From Maribacter sp. (GTDB taxonomy: Bacteria > Bacteroidota > Bacteroidia > Flavobacteriales > Flavobacteriaceae): DNA of 34,814 nucleotides. Positions within the stretch are counted from its first letter, which is position 1. Every line of letters starts with the position of its first letter. The notes under the pieces were generated by a model. It did no database searches, was not told the origin of the DNA, and saw nothing but the letters and a program-made list of their open reading frames with translations. A program made the position numbers and the translations under genes. Location: positions 1 to 34,814 of the forward strand of contig NZ_JADGES010000029.1 in assembly GCF_016744255.1 (NCBI RefSeq). The letters run 5' to 3'. Positions 1 through 7,449 of the stretch are shown here, in pieces.

Positions 1-154
1 TGTACAAGGGGTTCTTTTTTGAAAATCAATATATTTAGGCCGTAAAACCTGTAAAATGGCTAGATTTTATGTGCCCTGAATTTATTTAGGACAGGATTGG
101 TCCTCAAATTCTAATTTCAATTTCATTCAGGAAATTTACACTGAAAGAATTTAT
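1..154. other. Non-coding flank, no gene recognised
   Basis: AT-rich sequence downstream of the uracil-DNA glycosylase stop codon. I see only a short 5-bp inverted repeat (AGGAC at 88-92, GTCCT at 100-104) with no following T-tract on the minus strand, so I do not call it a terminator. Confidence 0.4.
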
Positions 155-724
155 TTACAAACTTTTGGCTACCCTACTTTTCAACACCGGCAATACATCG
201 GTATTAAACCAAGGATTTTTAGTAAGCCAAAATCTGTTTCTTGGAGAAGGGTGCGGTAATGGCATATATTTTGGCAAGTAATTCTCGAACCTTCTAACCG
301 TCTCTGTTAAGTTCTTTTCTGCTTTTTTTCCTAAGTAATATTTTTGCGCATAAACCCCTATTAAAAGAACCAATTCTATATTAGGAAGTTCATTAAAAAG
401 TGATGTATGCCATAAGGGTGCGCATTCTGGTCTTGGGGGTAAATCTCCTGTTTTACCTTTCCCTGGATAACAAAACCCCATGGGGATAATAGCTATTTGT
501 TTTTCATCATAAAAAGTAGCATCCGAAACTCCCAACCATTTTTGCAACTGTTTACCGCTCGGGTCGTCCCAAGGAATTCCTGTTGTATGTACTTTGGTCC
601 CAGGGGCTTGCCCAATGATTGCAATTTTAGCATCGGCATGGGCAGACACAACTGGCCTTGGCCCTAAGGGTAAATGCTCTTTGCATACTTTACAAGCTCT
701 AATTTCGGAGAGGAGCTTTTGCAA
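155..724 (-). CDS. Uracil-DNA glycosylase superfamily protein, probably Fe-S cluster type
   Basis: This 189-residue cytosolic protein should remove uracil (or a related damaged base) from DNA in base-excision repair. It shows the superfamily motif IGQAPG at residues 37-42 and the second active-site motif HPSPRN starting at His158. Four cysteines, Cys11, Cys14, Cys85 and Cys101, have a spacing (x2, x70, x15) very close to the four ligands of the [4Fe-4S] cluster in family 4 uracil-DNA glycosylases, so a cluster is likely. It differs from classical family 4 in having WDDPSG after the first motif, so it is best placed in a related subgroup. It begins 6 nt after the HopJ-like gene and is the last gene of the rsmI-hopJ-UDG group. 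The superfamily is confident; the exact substrate is not. Confidence 0.85.
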   Translation of the reverse strand: MQKLLSEIRACKVCKEHLPLGPRPVVSAHADAKIAIIGQAPGTKVHTTGIPWDDPSGKQLQKWLGVSDATFYDEKQIAIIPMGFCYPGKGKTGDLPPRPECAPLWHTSLFNELPNIELVLLIGVYAQKYYLGKKAEKNLTETVRRFENYLPKYMPLPHPSPRNRFWLTKNPWFNTDVLPVLKSRVAKSL

Positions 725-730
725 AATGAA

Positions 731-1075
731 TTATTTTTTTTGTAGAGCTTCTCCATCAAAAGAAATACCCTCAAAACCAGATAACATAAAGTTTCTAATA
801 TTGGGATGATTGTCTCCGTCTAAATTAAAAAGAACTTCCTCGGAATAATAGGTTCCAAAACATCTTAATGTTTCGTTCACCGTAAAACCTTGCAATGCTG
901 CAAAAGCAAACAATTTACAAGAACCTGAATTTTCACCTGCCTTATTTTGTAACTTTCCGTTGGTAAAAGCGATTGGTGTAAAATCGTAATTTTCTTCTAT
1001 AACAGCCATGGTATCGGCAAATTCTATTTCCGCCATGGTGTTATTTAATTTTGTCTTAAACTCTTCTATTTTCAT
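731..1075 (-). CDS. HopJ type III effector family protein
   Basis: A 114-residue soluble protein that matches the small HopJ-like family, with the recognisable core ENSGSCKLFAFA (about residues 48-59), then LRCFGTYY and a C-terminal FMLSGFEGI segment. The family was named after a Pseudomonas type III effector, but it is widespread in free-living marine bacteria. This protein has no secretion signal and there are no type III genes nearby, so an effector role is unlikely. The conserved Cys, His and Asn residues could suggest an enzyme, but no function is established. It lies 13 nt after rsmI and 6 nt before the glycosylase gene, so all three are probably co-transcribed. Confidence 0.8.
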   Translation of the reverse strand: MKIEEFKTKLNNTMAEIEFADTMAVIEENYDFTPIAFTNGKLQNKAGENSGSCKLFAFAALQGFTVNETLRCFGTYYSEEVLFNLDGDNHPNIRNFMLSGFEGISFDGEALQKK

Positions 1076-1088
1076 ACTCTTATCTCTC

Positions 1089-1760
1089 TTATTTTTTTCC
1101 TCCTACTACAATTACTATTTCTCCTTTTGGAGGTTTCTCTGTAAAATGTTTTAAAACCTCTTCGGCTGTTCCTCTTACCGTTTCTTCATACATTTTGGTA
1201 AGTTCTCGGGAGACGGAAACTTGTCTTTCTTTTCCAAAATATGCAACAAAATGCCCCAATGTTTTTACCAACTTATGAGGGGATTCATAAAAAATGATGG
1301 TTCTTGTTTCTTCTGCTAATAGTTTCAATCGGGTTTGCCTACCTTTTTTAACTGGTAAAAACCCTTCGAAAACAAACTTATCATTCGGCAAGCCACTATT
1401 TACTAGTGCTGGCACAAAAGCCGTTGCTCCTGGCAAACAATCTACCTCTATATTCTCCGCAACACAAGCTCTTGTTAGTAAAAATCCAGGATCCGATATT
1501 GCTGGCGTACCGGCATCAGAGATTAAAGCAATGGTGGTTCCTGCTTGTATCTTATGGACTAAGGCATCTACCATTTTATGCTCATTATGCATATGGTGAC
1601 TCTGCATTGGTGTGCCAATTTCTAAATGTTTTAATAGCTTACCACTTGTTCTAGTATCTTCTGCCAGAATAAGGTCTGCTTCCTTTAATACGCGTATGGC
1701 ACGTAATGTAATATCTTCTAAATTACCTATTGGCGTTGGTACTATATAGAGTTTTCCCAT
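1089..1760 (-). CDS. rsmI: 16S rRNA (cytidine1402-2'-O)-methyltransferase RsmI
   Basis: RsmI uses S-adenosylmethionine to methylate the 2'-OH of C1402 in 16S rRNA, in the ribosomal P site. The N-terminus LYIVPTPIGNLEDITLRA is diagnostic. It is followed by LAEDTRTSGKLL, the SAM-pocket loop SDAGTPAISDPG (about residues 80-91) and the LPGATAFVPALV segment of the tetrapyrrole-methylase fold. At 223 residues it is shorter than the E. coli enzyme (about 286) because the C-terminal extra domain is absent, as is common in Bacteroidota. The ATG at 1758-1760 gives the conserved N-terminus exactly. It is the first gene of a probable three-gene operon, and a Bacteroidota-type -7 box ends only four bases before the ATG. 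Confidence 0.95.
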   Translation of the reverse strand: MGKLYIVPTPIGNLEDITLRAIRVLKEADLILAEDTRTSGKLLKHLEIGTPMQSHHMHNEHKMVDALVHKIQAGTTIALISDAGTPAISDPGFLLTRACVAENIEVDCLPGATAFVPALVNSGLPNDKFVFEGFLPVKKGRQTRLKLLAEETRTIIFYESPHKLVKTLGHFVAYFGKERQVSVSRELTKMYEETVRGTAEEVLKHFTEKPPKGEIVIVVGGKK

Positions 1761-1764
1761 ACTG

Positions 1765-1792
1765 CAAATTTACGGCCTTACTTTCTTTCCAA
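1765..1792 (-). promoter_or_regulatory. Putative Bacteroidota-type promoter of rsmI
   Basis: On the minus strand, TTG (1790-1792) is followed by 17 nt and then TAAATTTG (1772-1765), which fits the phylum consensus TTG-N17..23-TAnnTTTG. The -7 element ends four bases before the rsmI ATG, so transcription would start at or next to the start codon. The promoter lies over the end of a decayed reading frame. Confidence 0.55.
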
Positions 1793-1919
1793 GAAAATAG
1801 GATGCCAATAAAATTATTAAACCAATAACTGCTAAGGTTTGCTATCCATCACTAATCATGTAATATGCGAAAAAAGCTAGTACAAAATTAAAAAAGAACG
1901 CTGCCTTTATTAGATTATA
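1770..1919 (-). pseudogene. Remnant of a small membrane protein gene
   Basis: On the minus strand one frame encodes about 49 residues of protein-like sequence with two hydrophobic stretches (AAFFFNFVLAFFAYYMISDG, then TLAVIGLIILLASYFLG) and a basic C-terminus KKVRP before a TAA at 1770-1772. The frame is broken by an amber codon at 1842-1844, between Gly and Gln, where TGG (Trp) would be a natural ancestral codon. Upstream it runs into further stops in all frames. The amino-acid pattern looks like the C-terminal half of a two-helix inner-membrane protein. The family is not recognised. Alternatively it is chance, but the composition and clean terminus argue for decay. Confidence 0.5.
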
Positions 1920-2214
1920 TTACTCCTAATAACTCTACTACCATTAAAGGAAGACAGAGTGAGTAAATACTCTCTTTATCATTTCATATTGAAAAAAAAT
2001 ACTTGGAAGTCGAAAAAAACATCCGTAGCATTAATAATCTTAGCTATCCAGTATACCGTTTTTTTATGTTTTAATATTTATTAGGGTTTAGTTATATTAA
2101 TGACCTTAAAATAACAGTACCCAGTAAAAGGGAGGTGTTATAATCTTACTTCTAGACATAATGTAACAAAACTTCCAATATGTCGTCTTCATTAAAACCA
2201 ATGAAGAGTAACAA
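1920..2214. other. Intergenic region upstream of the CPBP protease gene
   Basis: About 295 AT-rich bases hold no reading frame that I can support. A 63-codon minus-strand frame (2106-2297) overlaps the protease gene start and looks random. No canonical TAnnTTTG box with a suitably spaced TTG was found, so the promoter of the protease gene is unassigned. Part of this stretch may be further decayed sequence of the neighbouring membrane-protein remnant. Confidence 0.4.
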
Positions 2215-3069
2215 ATGTTAAAAAACTCATCAAACATTAGAGAGATATGGAAAACAATATTTCTCTTTTTGCTTCTACTTACTACTTTAAGTTCCATAGC
2301 ATATTATGCGATTTTAAAATTAAATCCCTCTAGTATCTATGTTGGAGCATTAATGATTTCACCCGCTTTAGCATCATTCATTACACTAAAAATAAGGAAA
2401 CGACCAATTTTAAATTTACCCTGGAATCTAAAGGAACTTAAATACTTAAAACTCTCGTTCTTTACACCTATACTCTATGTTTCTATTGCTTATGTTTTAA
2501 TTTGGTTATTTGGCTTTGGAGATATCCTAAATTCTGAAAGAATATTACAATGGAGTAGTGAGTTAGGTATGGACAGTTCTAATCAAACAATTGTTATAAT
2601 AGTAATGGTTTTTCTATTGTTAACTGTTGGTGTAATCAAAAATTTGGGTTCTACCTTGGGAGAAGAAATTGGGTGGCGTGGCTTTTTAATATTCGAATTA
2701 AGAAAGGTAATGTCATTTAAAGCTGTCGCAATTGTAAGTGGAACAATTTGGGCCGTTTGGCATTACCCTATAATAAATTTAATGTACGGAAGAAGTGATA
2801 CCCTTTTGTTACACATGAGTGCTTTTACTATTATGATAATTGGAATTTCTGTAATCTTAGCTTATTACACTTTTAAATCTAATAGCTTATGGCCAGCAGC
2901 ATTGTATCATTCTGTTCACAACATTTATATTCAAAAAATATGCACCCCTTTGACCATTACAAATGATACTACTACAGTTTGGATCGATGAATATGGATTT
3001 ATGATTCCGATTATAACTACCATTTTTGCCGTTTACTTTTGGAAAAAAGCTGAAAAAGAACACTTGTAA
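2215..3069 (+). CDS. CPBP family intramembrane glutamic endopeptidase
   Basis: A polytopic inner-membrane protein of 284 residues of the CPBP (CAAX protease and bacteriocin-processing, ABI) family. The first conserved motif is EEIGWRGF, with Glu150, Glu151 and Arg155. The second is WAVWHYPI with His183, and the third is YHSVHN with His232 and His235, all lying in or near membrane helices. Family members act in membrane-protein processing or bacteriocin self-immunity; the substrate here cannot be told. The gene stands alone, is transcribed opposite to both neighbours, and has no visible promoter or terminator. Start ATG 2215 is followed directly by a short soluble segment and the first helix. 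Confidence 0.85.
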   Translation: MLKNSSNIREIWKTIFLFLLLLTTLSSIAYYAILKLNPSSIYVGALMISPALASFITLKIRKRPILNLPWNLKELKYLKLSFFTPILYVSIAYVLIWLFGFGDILNSERILQWSSELGMDSSNQTIVIIVMVFLLLTVGVIKNLGSTLGEEIGWRGFLIFELRKVMSFKAVAIVSGTIWAVWHYPIINLMYGRSDTLLLHMSAFTIMIIGISVILAYYTFKSNSLWPAALYHSVHNIYIQKICTPLTITNDTTTVWIDEYGFMIPIITTIFAVYFWKKAEKEHL

Positions 3070-3151
3070 AACTAAAAAGAACAGTACTTAACACCTTATA
3101 AGATTATTTGCTAATGCAAGCTCACTTCTGAATTTTTACCAGATTTATAAC

Positions 3152-3835
3152 CTAAGTAAACTTACGCTCAATTAACTCCATAAAACGAGCTTCTAATTCC
3201 TCTTTCCCTTCCCAATTATTATAATCTGGCTTTACCATGTTTATTATAAAAGCAACAGAACGTTCTTCGGAATCTATGGTGCTTAACTGTGACAAAACAC
3301 GATTGTAGTCCTCTGTACTGCCATTAAAAAGGTTTTTTACAAAGGCTAATCTATTATTTAAATCTACTTTAATCTCTTTGGTATTTAGTCGGTCATTAAT
3401 AGATTTTTTTTTCTTTGCTACAATGTCATCCCCTTTAGCCATAAAGAGCTCTTTATCATTTTTTGCATAGTCTGGTTTTGCCATAAACTCTGATAAAGCG
3501 GCATCTACTTTTTCCGTATCAGGCATTTCTAAGACCATATCTTTTATGGTATCCATCCCTGGAGTTATAATGTCTTCTGTATGTGGATTACTTTCTGGCA
3601 CAGAAGTATTTTCATTTAAAACGGCATTTGCCATGGATTCAAATTTAGTAGCAATCGGGTTTTTAGTGACGCTTACTTCTACATCCTTTAATTTATCGTC
3701 TATAAATTTTAATACCGCTAACTTTTCATACAAATCTTTACTAACCTCATAGAGCTCTTTAATCTCTGTAACATCTTCTGCGGTAATAATTTGTGTTGCA
3801 AGTTTTACCAACTCGCTTTTCAATTTCTTTTTCAT
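3152..3835 (-). CDS. Conserved hypothetical protein, mostly helical
   Basis: A 227-residue protein with no signal peptide or membrane helix and no domain I can name. It is highly charged, rich in Lys, Asp and Glu, and looks helical throughout. A predicted coiled-coil-like first third (residues 1-55) is followed by a Pro/Asn/Thr-containing linker (about 75-95) and a C-terminal helical region. Start ATG 3833-3835 faces tdk across about 105 nt, so the two genes are divergently transcribed. I recall similar proteins next to tdk in other Flavobacteriaceae, but no function. The open frame and codon use support a real gene. Confidence 0.65.
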   Translation of the reverse strand: MKKKLKSELVKLATQIITAEDVTEIKELYEVSKDLYEKLAVLKFIDDKLKDVEVSVTKNPIATKFESMANAVLNENTSVPESNPHTEDIITPGMDTIKDMVLEMPDTEKVDAALSEFMAKPDYAKNDKELFMAKGDDIVAKKKKSINDRLNTKEIKVDLNNRLAFVKNLFNGSTEDYNRVLSQLSTIDSEERSVAFIINMVKPDYNNWEGKEELEARFMELIERKFT

Positions 3836-3939
3836 GGCATCATTTTTATCCTTTCGGAAAAGGTGCGTCTTTTTTCTTAAATTTATATCATCATTAAATA
3901 AGAACGAAAAAACACCTTATTTTCGTCTAAAATTACAAA

Positions 3940-4575
3940 ATGTTTCTTGAAAATACGGTTAATCATAAAGAACAATTTGGCTGGATAGAGGTCATTGCAG
4001 GATCTATGTTCTCTGGCAAAACAGAAGAGCTAATCCGCAGACTAAAGCGTGCCCAATTTGCAAAATTAAAAGTTGAAATTTTTAAACCCATAGTAGATAC
4101 ACGCTACGATGATAGTAAAGTAGTTTCTCATGATTCTAATGAAATCCATTCTACACCAGTATCTTCTGCTGCAAAAATTAGAATTTTAGCAGCCCAATGC
4201 GATGTTATTGGTATTGATGAAGCCCAATTTTTCGATGATGAAATTGTACAAGTTTGTAATGACCTAGCAAATAAAGGAATACGTGTTATAATTGCTGGAT
4301 TAGATATGGACTTTAAAGGAAACCCTTTTGGGCCTATGCCGAATCTTATGGCTACTGCAGAATACGTAACCAAAGTGCATGCTATTTGTACCAGGTCTGG
4401 AAACTTAGCAAACTATAGTTTTAGAAAAGCAAATAGCGACGATCTTGTTCTTTTAGGTGAAGTAGAGTCTTACGAACCTCTTAGCAGAGGCTCTTTTTAT
4501 AAAGCACAATTAAAAGAAAAAATAAAAGAGTATCCTGTAGAATCGCAAGAGATTAAAGCAAAAAAAAAGAACTAA
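3940..4575 (+). CDS. tdk: Thymidine kinase (type II)
   Basis: Phosphorylates thymidine to dTMP with ATP in the pyrimidine salvage pathway in the cytosol. The Walker A loop is GSMFSGKTEEL (about residues 21-31) and the Walker B/lid region is IGIDEAQFFDDE (about residues 94-105). The substrate lasso begins at KVHAICTRSGNLANYS. The usual two zinc-binding CxxC pairs of type II enzymes are not intact: only one Cys remains in CTRSG, and the second pair is replaced by PLSRGSF. From memory this is normal for Bacteroidota thymidine kinases. At 211 residues the length fits the family. The stop TAA overlaps the alr start by one base (TAATG), so the two are translationally coupled. Confidence 0.95.
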   Translation: MFLENTVNHKEQFGWIEVIAGSMFSGKTEELIRRLKRAQFAKLKVEIFKPIVDTRYDDSKVVSHDSNEIHSTPVSSAAKIRILAAQCDVIGIDEAQFFDDEIVQVCNDLANKGIRVIIAGLDMDFKGNPFGPMPNLMATAEYVTKVHAICTRSGNLANYSFRKANSDDLVLLGEVESYEPLSRGSFYKAQLKEKIKEYPVESQEIKAKKKN

Positions 4576-5681
4576 TGGCTAAAACAAAAGAGACAATTTT
4601 AGAGATTAGTTTAGCCGCTCTGGAACATAATTACCACTTTTTAAGATCTAAACTAAACCAAACCACTAAATTTTTAGCTGTTGTCAAAGCATTTGCCTAT
4701 GGTAGTGATGCCTGTAAAATTGCCAAAAAATTATCCGATTTAGGGGTAGATTATTTGGCCGTAGCATATACAAAAGAGGGCGTAGAGTTACGCAATGCTG
4801 GTATTAAAACACCTATTTTAGTTTTACACCCACAACCTGTAAATTTTAAAATTATCCTTGATAATAAACTAGAGCCTAGTTTGTATTCTCTAAAAATCCT
4901 TCAAGAATTTATTGAGATTGCTAAGAAAGAAAAACAAAAAAATTATCCAGTACATATAAAATTTAATACGGGATTAAATCGATTGGGTTTTACCATTAAG
5001 GATATTCCCAAAATTCTACAAAAATTGAATACTTGCAGTTCTTTAAAGATTAAAAGTGTGTTTTCTCACCTTGCTGCTTCTGATGACTTAAATGAAGAAG
5101 AGTTTACCCAAAACCAAATCAAAACTTTCTATACTATTAAAGAAAAAATAGGCCAAGGAATTAGTTATAATACAATGTATCATCTTCTAAATACTTCTGG
5201 AATATTAAATTACCCAGATGCGCAGTTTAATATGGTTCGTAGTGGTATAGGGTTATATGGCTACGGGAATAACCCTACTATAGATAAAAAACTAAAACCT
5301 ATAGCTTCTTTAAAAACTATAATCTCTCAAAAACATACTTTAAAAACCGGAGAAAGCCTTGGCTATAATAGAGCTTTTATTGCAAAAAAGGATACCGTTA
5401 CCGCTACTCTACCTATTGGCCATGCAGATGGCATAGGAAGACAATACGGACAAGGCAAATCTTTTGTTATCGTAAATGGTAAAAAAGCACCCATTATTGG
5501 AAATGTTTGTATGGATATGATTATGGTAAATGTTACCAATATTGATTGTAAAGAAGGAGATGAAGTAATTCTCTTTGGAAAACAAAACAATGCTGAAGAT
5601 TTCGCAAGTACTGCAAACACTATTTCTTACGAGCTTTTAACAAGTATTTCGTCGCGCGTTAAAAGAACTTTAATAAGTTAA
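4575..5681 (+). CDS. alr: Alanine racemase
   Basis: PLP-dependent interconversion of L- and D-alanine, supplying D-Ala for peptidoglycan. The PLP lysine is Lys38 in VVKAFAYGSD, where the common form is VKANAYGHG. The second catalytic residue, Tyr264, lies in ESLGYNRAF, and VCMDMIMVNVT marks the C-terminal beta domain. At 368 residues it is full length for a stand-alone racemase, not the MurF-Alr fusion also found in Bacteroidota. It is coupled to tdk by a one-base overlap and followed after 73 nt by mscL. Confidence 0.95.
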   Translation: MAKTKETILEISLAALEHNYHFLRSKLNQTTKFLAVVKAFAYGSDACKIAKKLSDLGVDYLAVAYTKEGVELRNAGIKTPILVLHPQPVNFKIILDNKLEPSLYSLKILQEFIEIAKKEKQKNYPVHIKFNTGLNRLGFTIKDIPKILQKLNTCSSLKIKSVFSHLAASDDLNEEEFTQNQIKTFYTIKEKIGQGISYNTMYHLLNTSGILNYPDAQFNMVRSGIGLYGYGNNPTIDKKLKPIASLKTIISQKHTLKTGESLGYNRAFIAKKDTVTATLPIGHADGIGRQYGQGKSFVIVNGKKAPIIGNVCMDMIMVNVTNIDCKEGDEVILFGKQNNAEDFASTANTISYELLTSISSRVKRTLIS

Positions 5682-5754
5682 TTTCTAAATTTTAAATGTG
5701 ACTTTTTTTATTACATTGCGTCTAATTATATAAACCTATTAAACACTAAAAATT

Positions 5755-6156
5755 ATGTTAAAAGAATTTAAAGATTTTATCATGACCGGAAACGTGATTG
5801 ATTTTGCAGTAGCAGTTATTATGGCAACCGCTTTAGGCGGAGTAATTAAAGGCTTTGTAAGCAATATCGTAATGCCATTTGTTGGTCATTTCGCAGGAGG
5901 GGTTGATTTTGCAGACAAAAAAATTGTACTTGATCAAGCAGTAGTTGATGCTGCTGGCGTTGTTACTTCACCAGAAAATGCTGTTATGTGGGGTTCATGG
6001 GTGAACGCTATTATTAATTTAATTATTGTTGGTTTCATCATGTTCTTACTTGTAAAAGCTTACAACAAAACAAAAGCTCCAGAACCAGAAGCTGCTCCAG
6101 CAGGACCAACTGCAGAAGAATTGCTTACTGAAATTCGCGACTCTTTAAAAAAGTAA
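5755..6156 (+). CDS. mscL: Large-conductance mechanosensitive channel MscL
   Basis: A pentameric inner-membrane channel that opens under high membrane tension and releases solutes on hypo-osmotic shock. The N-terminal amphipathic helix and first membrane helix read FKDFIMTGNVIDFAVAVIMA, followed by a short periplasmic loop, the second helix (INLIIVGFIMFLLVKA) and a cytoplasmic C-terminal helix ending in EELLTEIRDSLKK. At 133 residues the length is typical. An Ala/Pro/Glu linker (about residues 108-118) joins the second helix to the C-terminal bundle. It lies downstream of alr and is followed by a strong intrinsic terminator. Confidence 0.96.
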   Translation: MLKEFKDFIMTGNVIDFAVAVIMATALGGVIKGFVSNIVMPFVGHFAGGVDFADKKIVLDQAVVDAAGVVTSPENAVMWGSWVNAIINLIIVGFIMFLLVKAYNKTKAPEPEAAPAGPTAEELLTEIRDSLKK

Positions 6157-6194
6157 CCAACTACATTTTACTTTTATAAAGTTTTGTATAAATT

Positions 6195-6227
6195 AAAAAC
6201 CTCTACTTAATCCGTAGAGGTTTTTTT
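6195..6227 (+). terminator. Intrinsic terminator after mscL
   Basis: A perfect stem CCTCTAC (6200-6206) and GTAGAGG (6214-6220) with a 7-nt loop is extended by A/T pairs and followed by seven T. It ends the tdk-alr-mscL transcript. Confidence 0.9.
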
Positions 6228-6294
6228 ATCTTTAACTCTTAATTGTTACAAATAAAACATTTTGTTAAATATTAATTATTCTTCATTTTAAAAC

Positions 6295-6324
6295 TTGTAC
6301 AACCCTTAGTATTGCTTAAATTTG
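6295..6324 (+). promoter_or_regulatory. Bacteroidota-type promoter of asd
   Basis: TTG (6295-6297), a 19-nt spacer and TAAATTTG (6317-6324) match the phylum consensus for the main sigma factor. The GTG start of asd lies 26 nt further on, leaving room for a short leader. Confidence 0.75.
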
Positions 6325-6350
6325 CATTTAATATTTAAAATACTTTCAAA

Positions 6351-7340
6351 GTGAAAATAGCAGTTGTAGGAGCTACAGGAATGGTAGGAGAGGTAATGCT
6401 AAAAGTATTAGCAGAGCGTAATTTTCCTATTACAGAATTATTATTGGTTGCATCGGAACGATCCGTAGGTAAAAAATTAGCCTATAAAGGAGAAGAATAT
6501 ACCGTTATTGGTTTAGCAGATGCTGTTACAGCAAAACCAGATATTGCTATTTTCTCCGCTGGTGGTGACACCTCCTTAGAATGGGCTCCTAAATTTGCAG
6601 AAGTTGGTACAACCGTAATAGACAATTCTTCGGCTTGGCGTATGGATCCAAATAAAAAATTAGTAGTTCCAGAAATTAATGCAAATGAATTAACTGCGAA
6701 AGATAAAATTATCGCTAATCCAAACTGCTCAACAATACAGTTAGTAATGGCATTATTTCCATTACATAATAAATATAAAATGAAACGTGTGGTAGTTTCT
6801 ACTTACCAATCTGTTTCTGGTACTGGTGTAAAAGCTGTACAGCAGTTAGAAAATGAAATTGCTGGTATAAAGGGAGAAATGGTTTACCCTTATCCTATTG
6901 GTAGAAATGCTTTACCACATTGCGATGTTTTCTTAGAAAACGGGTATACTAAAGAAGAAATGAAATTAGCCAGAGAGCCTCAGAAAATCTTAAACGACAG
7001 AACTTTTTCTATTAGTGCTACAGCCGTTCGCATACCAACTGCTGGTGGTCATTCAGAATCTGTAAATGTTGAATTTGCAAATGATTTTGAATTAAATGAA
7101 GTTCGTAGAATCTTAAACGACACTCCTGGTATAACTGTACAAGATAATCCAGATACCAACACCTATCCTATGCCTATTTATGCACATGGTAAGGATGATG
7201 TTTTTGTTGGAAGAATAAGACGAGATGAAACACAACCAAATAGTTTAAATATGTGGATTGTAGCAGATAACCTTAGAAAAGGTGCTGCAACTAACGCTGT
7301 ACAAATAGCAGAGTACATATTAGAAAATAAATTAGTATAA
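6351..7340 (+). CDS. asd: Aspartate-semialdehyde dehydrogenase
   Basis: Makes L-aspartate 4-semialdehyde from aspartyl phosphate with NADPH, at the branch point for lysine/diaminopimelate, threonine and methionine. The N-terminal nucleotide-binding loop is GATGMVGEVM. The catalytic cysteine is Cys126 in NPNCSTIQ and the acid/base histidine is His234 in PTAGGHSES. At 329 residues it is of normal length. The start codon is GTG; no ATG lies nearby, and the conserved KIAVVGATG begins at residue 2, so GTG is well supported. It has its own promoter and its own terminator, hence is probably monocistronic. Confidence 0.96.
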   Translation: MKIAVVGATGMVGEVMLKVLAERNFPITELLLVASERSVGKKLAYKGEEYTVIGLADAVTAKPDIAIFSAGGDTSLEWAPKFAEVGTTVIDNSSAWRMDPNKKLVVPEINANELTAKDKIIANPNCSTIQLVMALFPLHNKYKMKRVVVSTYQSVSGTGVKAVQQLENEIAGIKGEMVYPYPIGRNALPHCDVFLENGYTKEEMKLAREPQKILNDRTFSISATAVRIPTAGGHSESVNVEFANDFELNEVRRILNDTPGITVQDNPDTNTYPMPIYAHGKDDVFVGRIRRDETQPNSLNMWIVADNLRKGAATNAVQIAEYILENKLV

Positions 7341-7378
7341 GTATTATTATATAAACGCCATTATTTTAATCCTCCGAT

Positions 7379-7417
7379 AAAAAACCTTTGCCCCTTAATG
7401 GTGTCAAAGGTTTTTTT
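7379..7417 (+). terminator. Intrinsic terminator after asd
   Basis: The stem AACCTTTG (7383-7390) pairs with CAAAGGTT (7405-7412) around a 14-nt loop and runs into a T-tract; flanking A/T pairs lengthen the stem. Confidence 0.85.
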
Positions 7418-7449
7418 GTGGTAATTTAGGACAGACTAATTTAAAAAAA

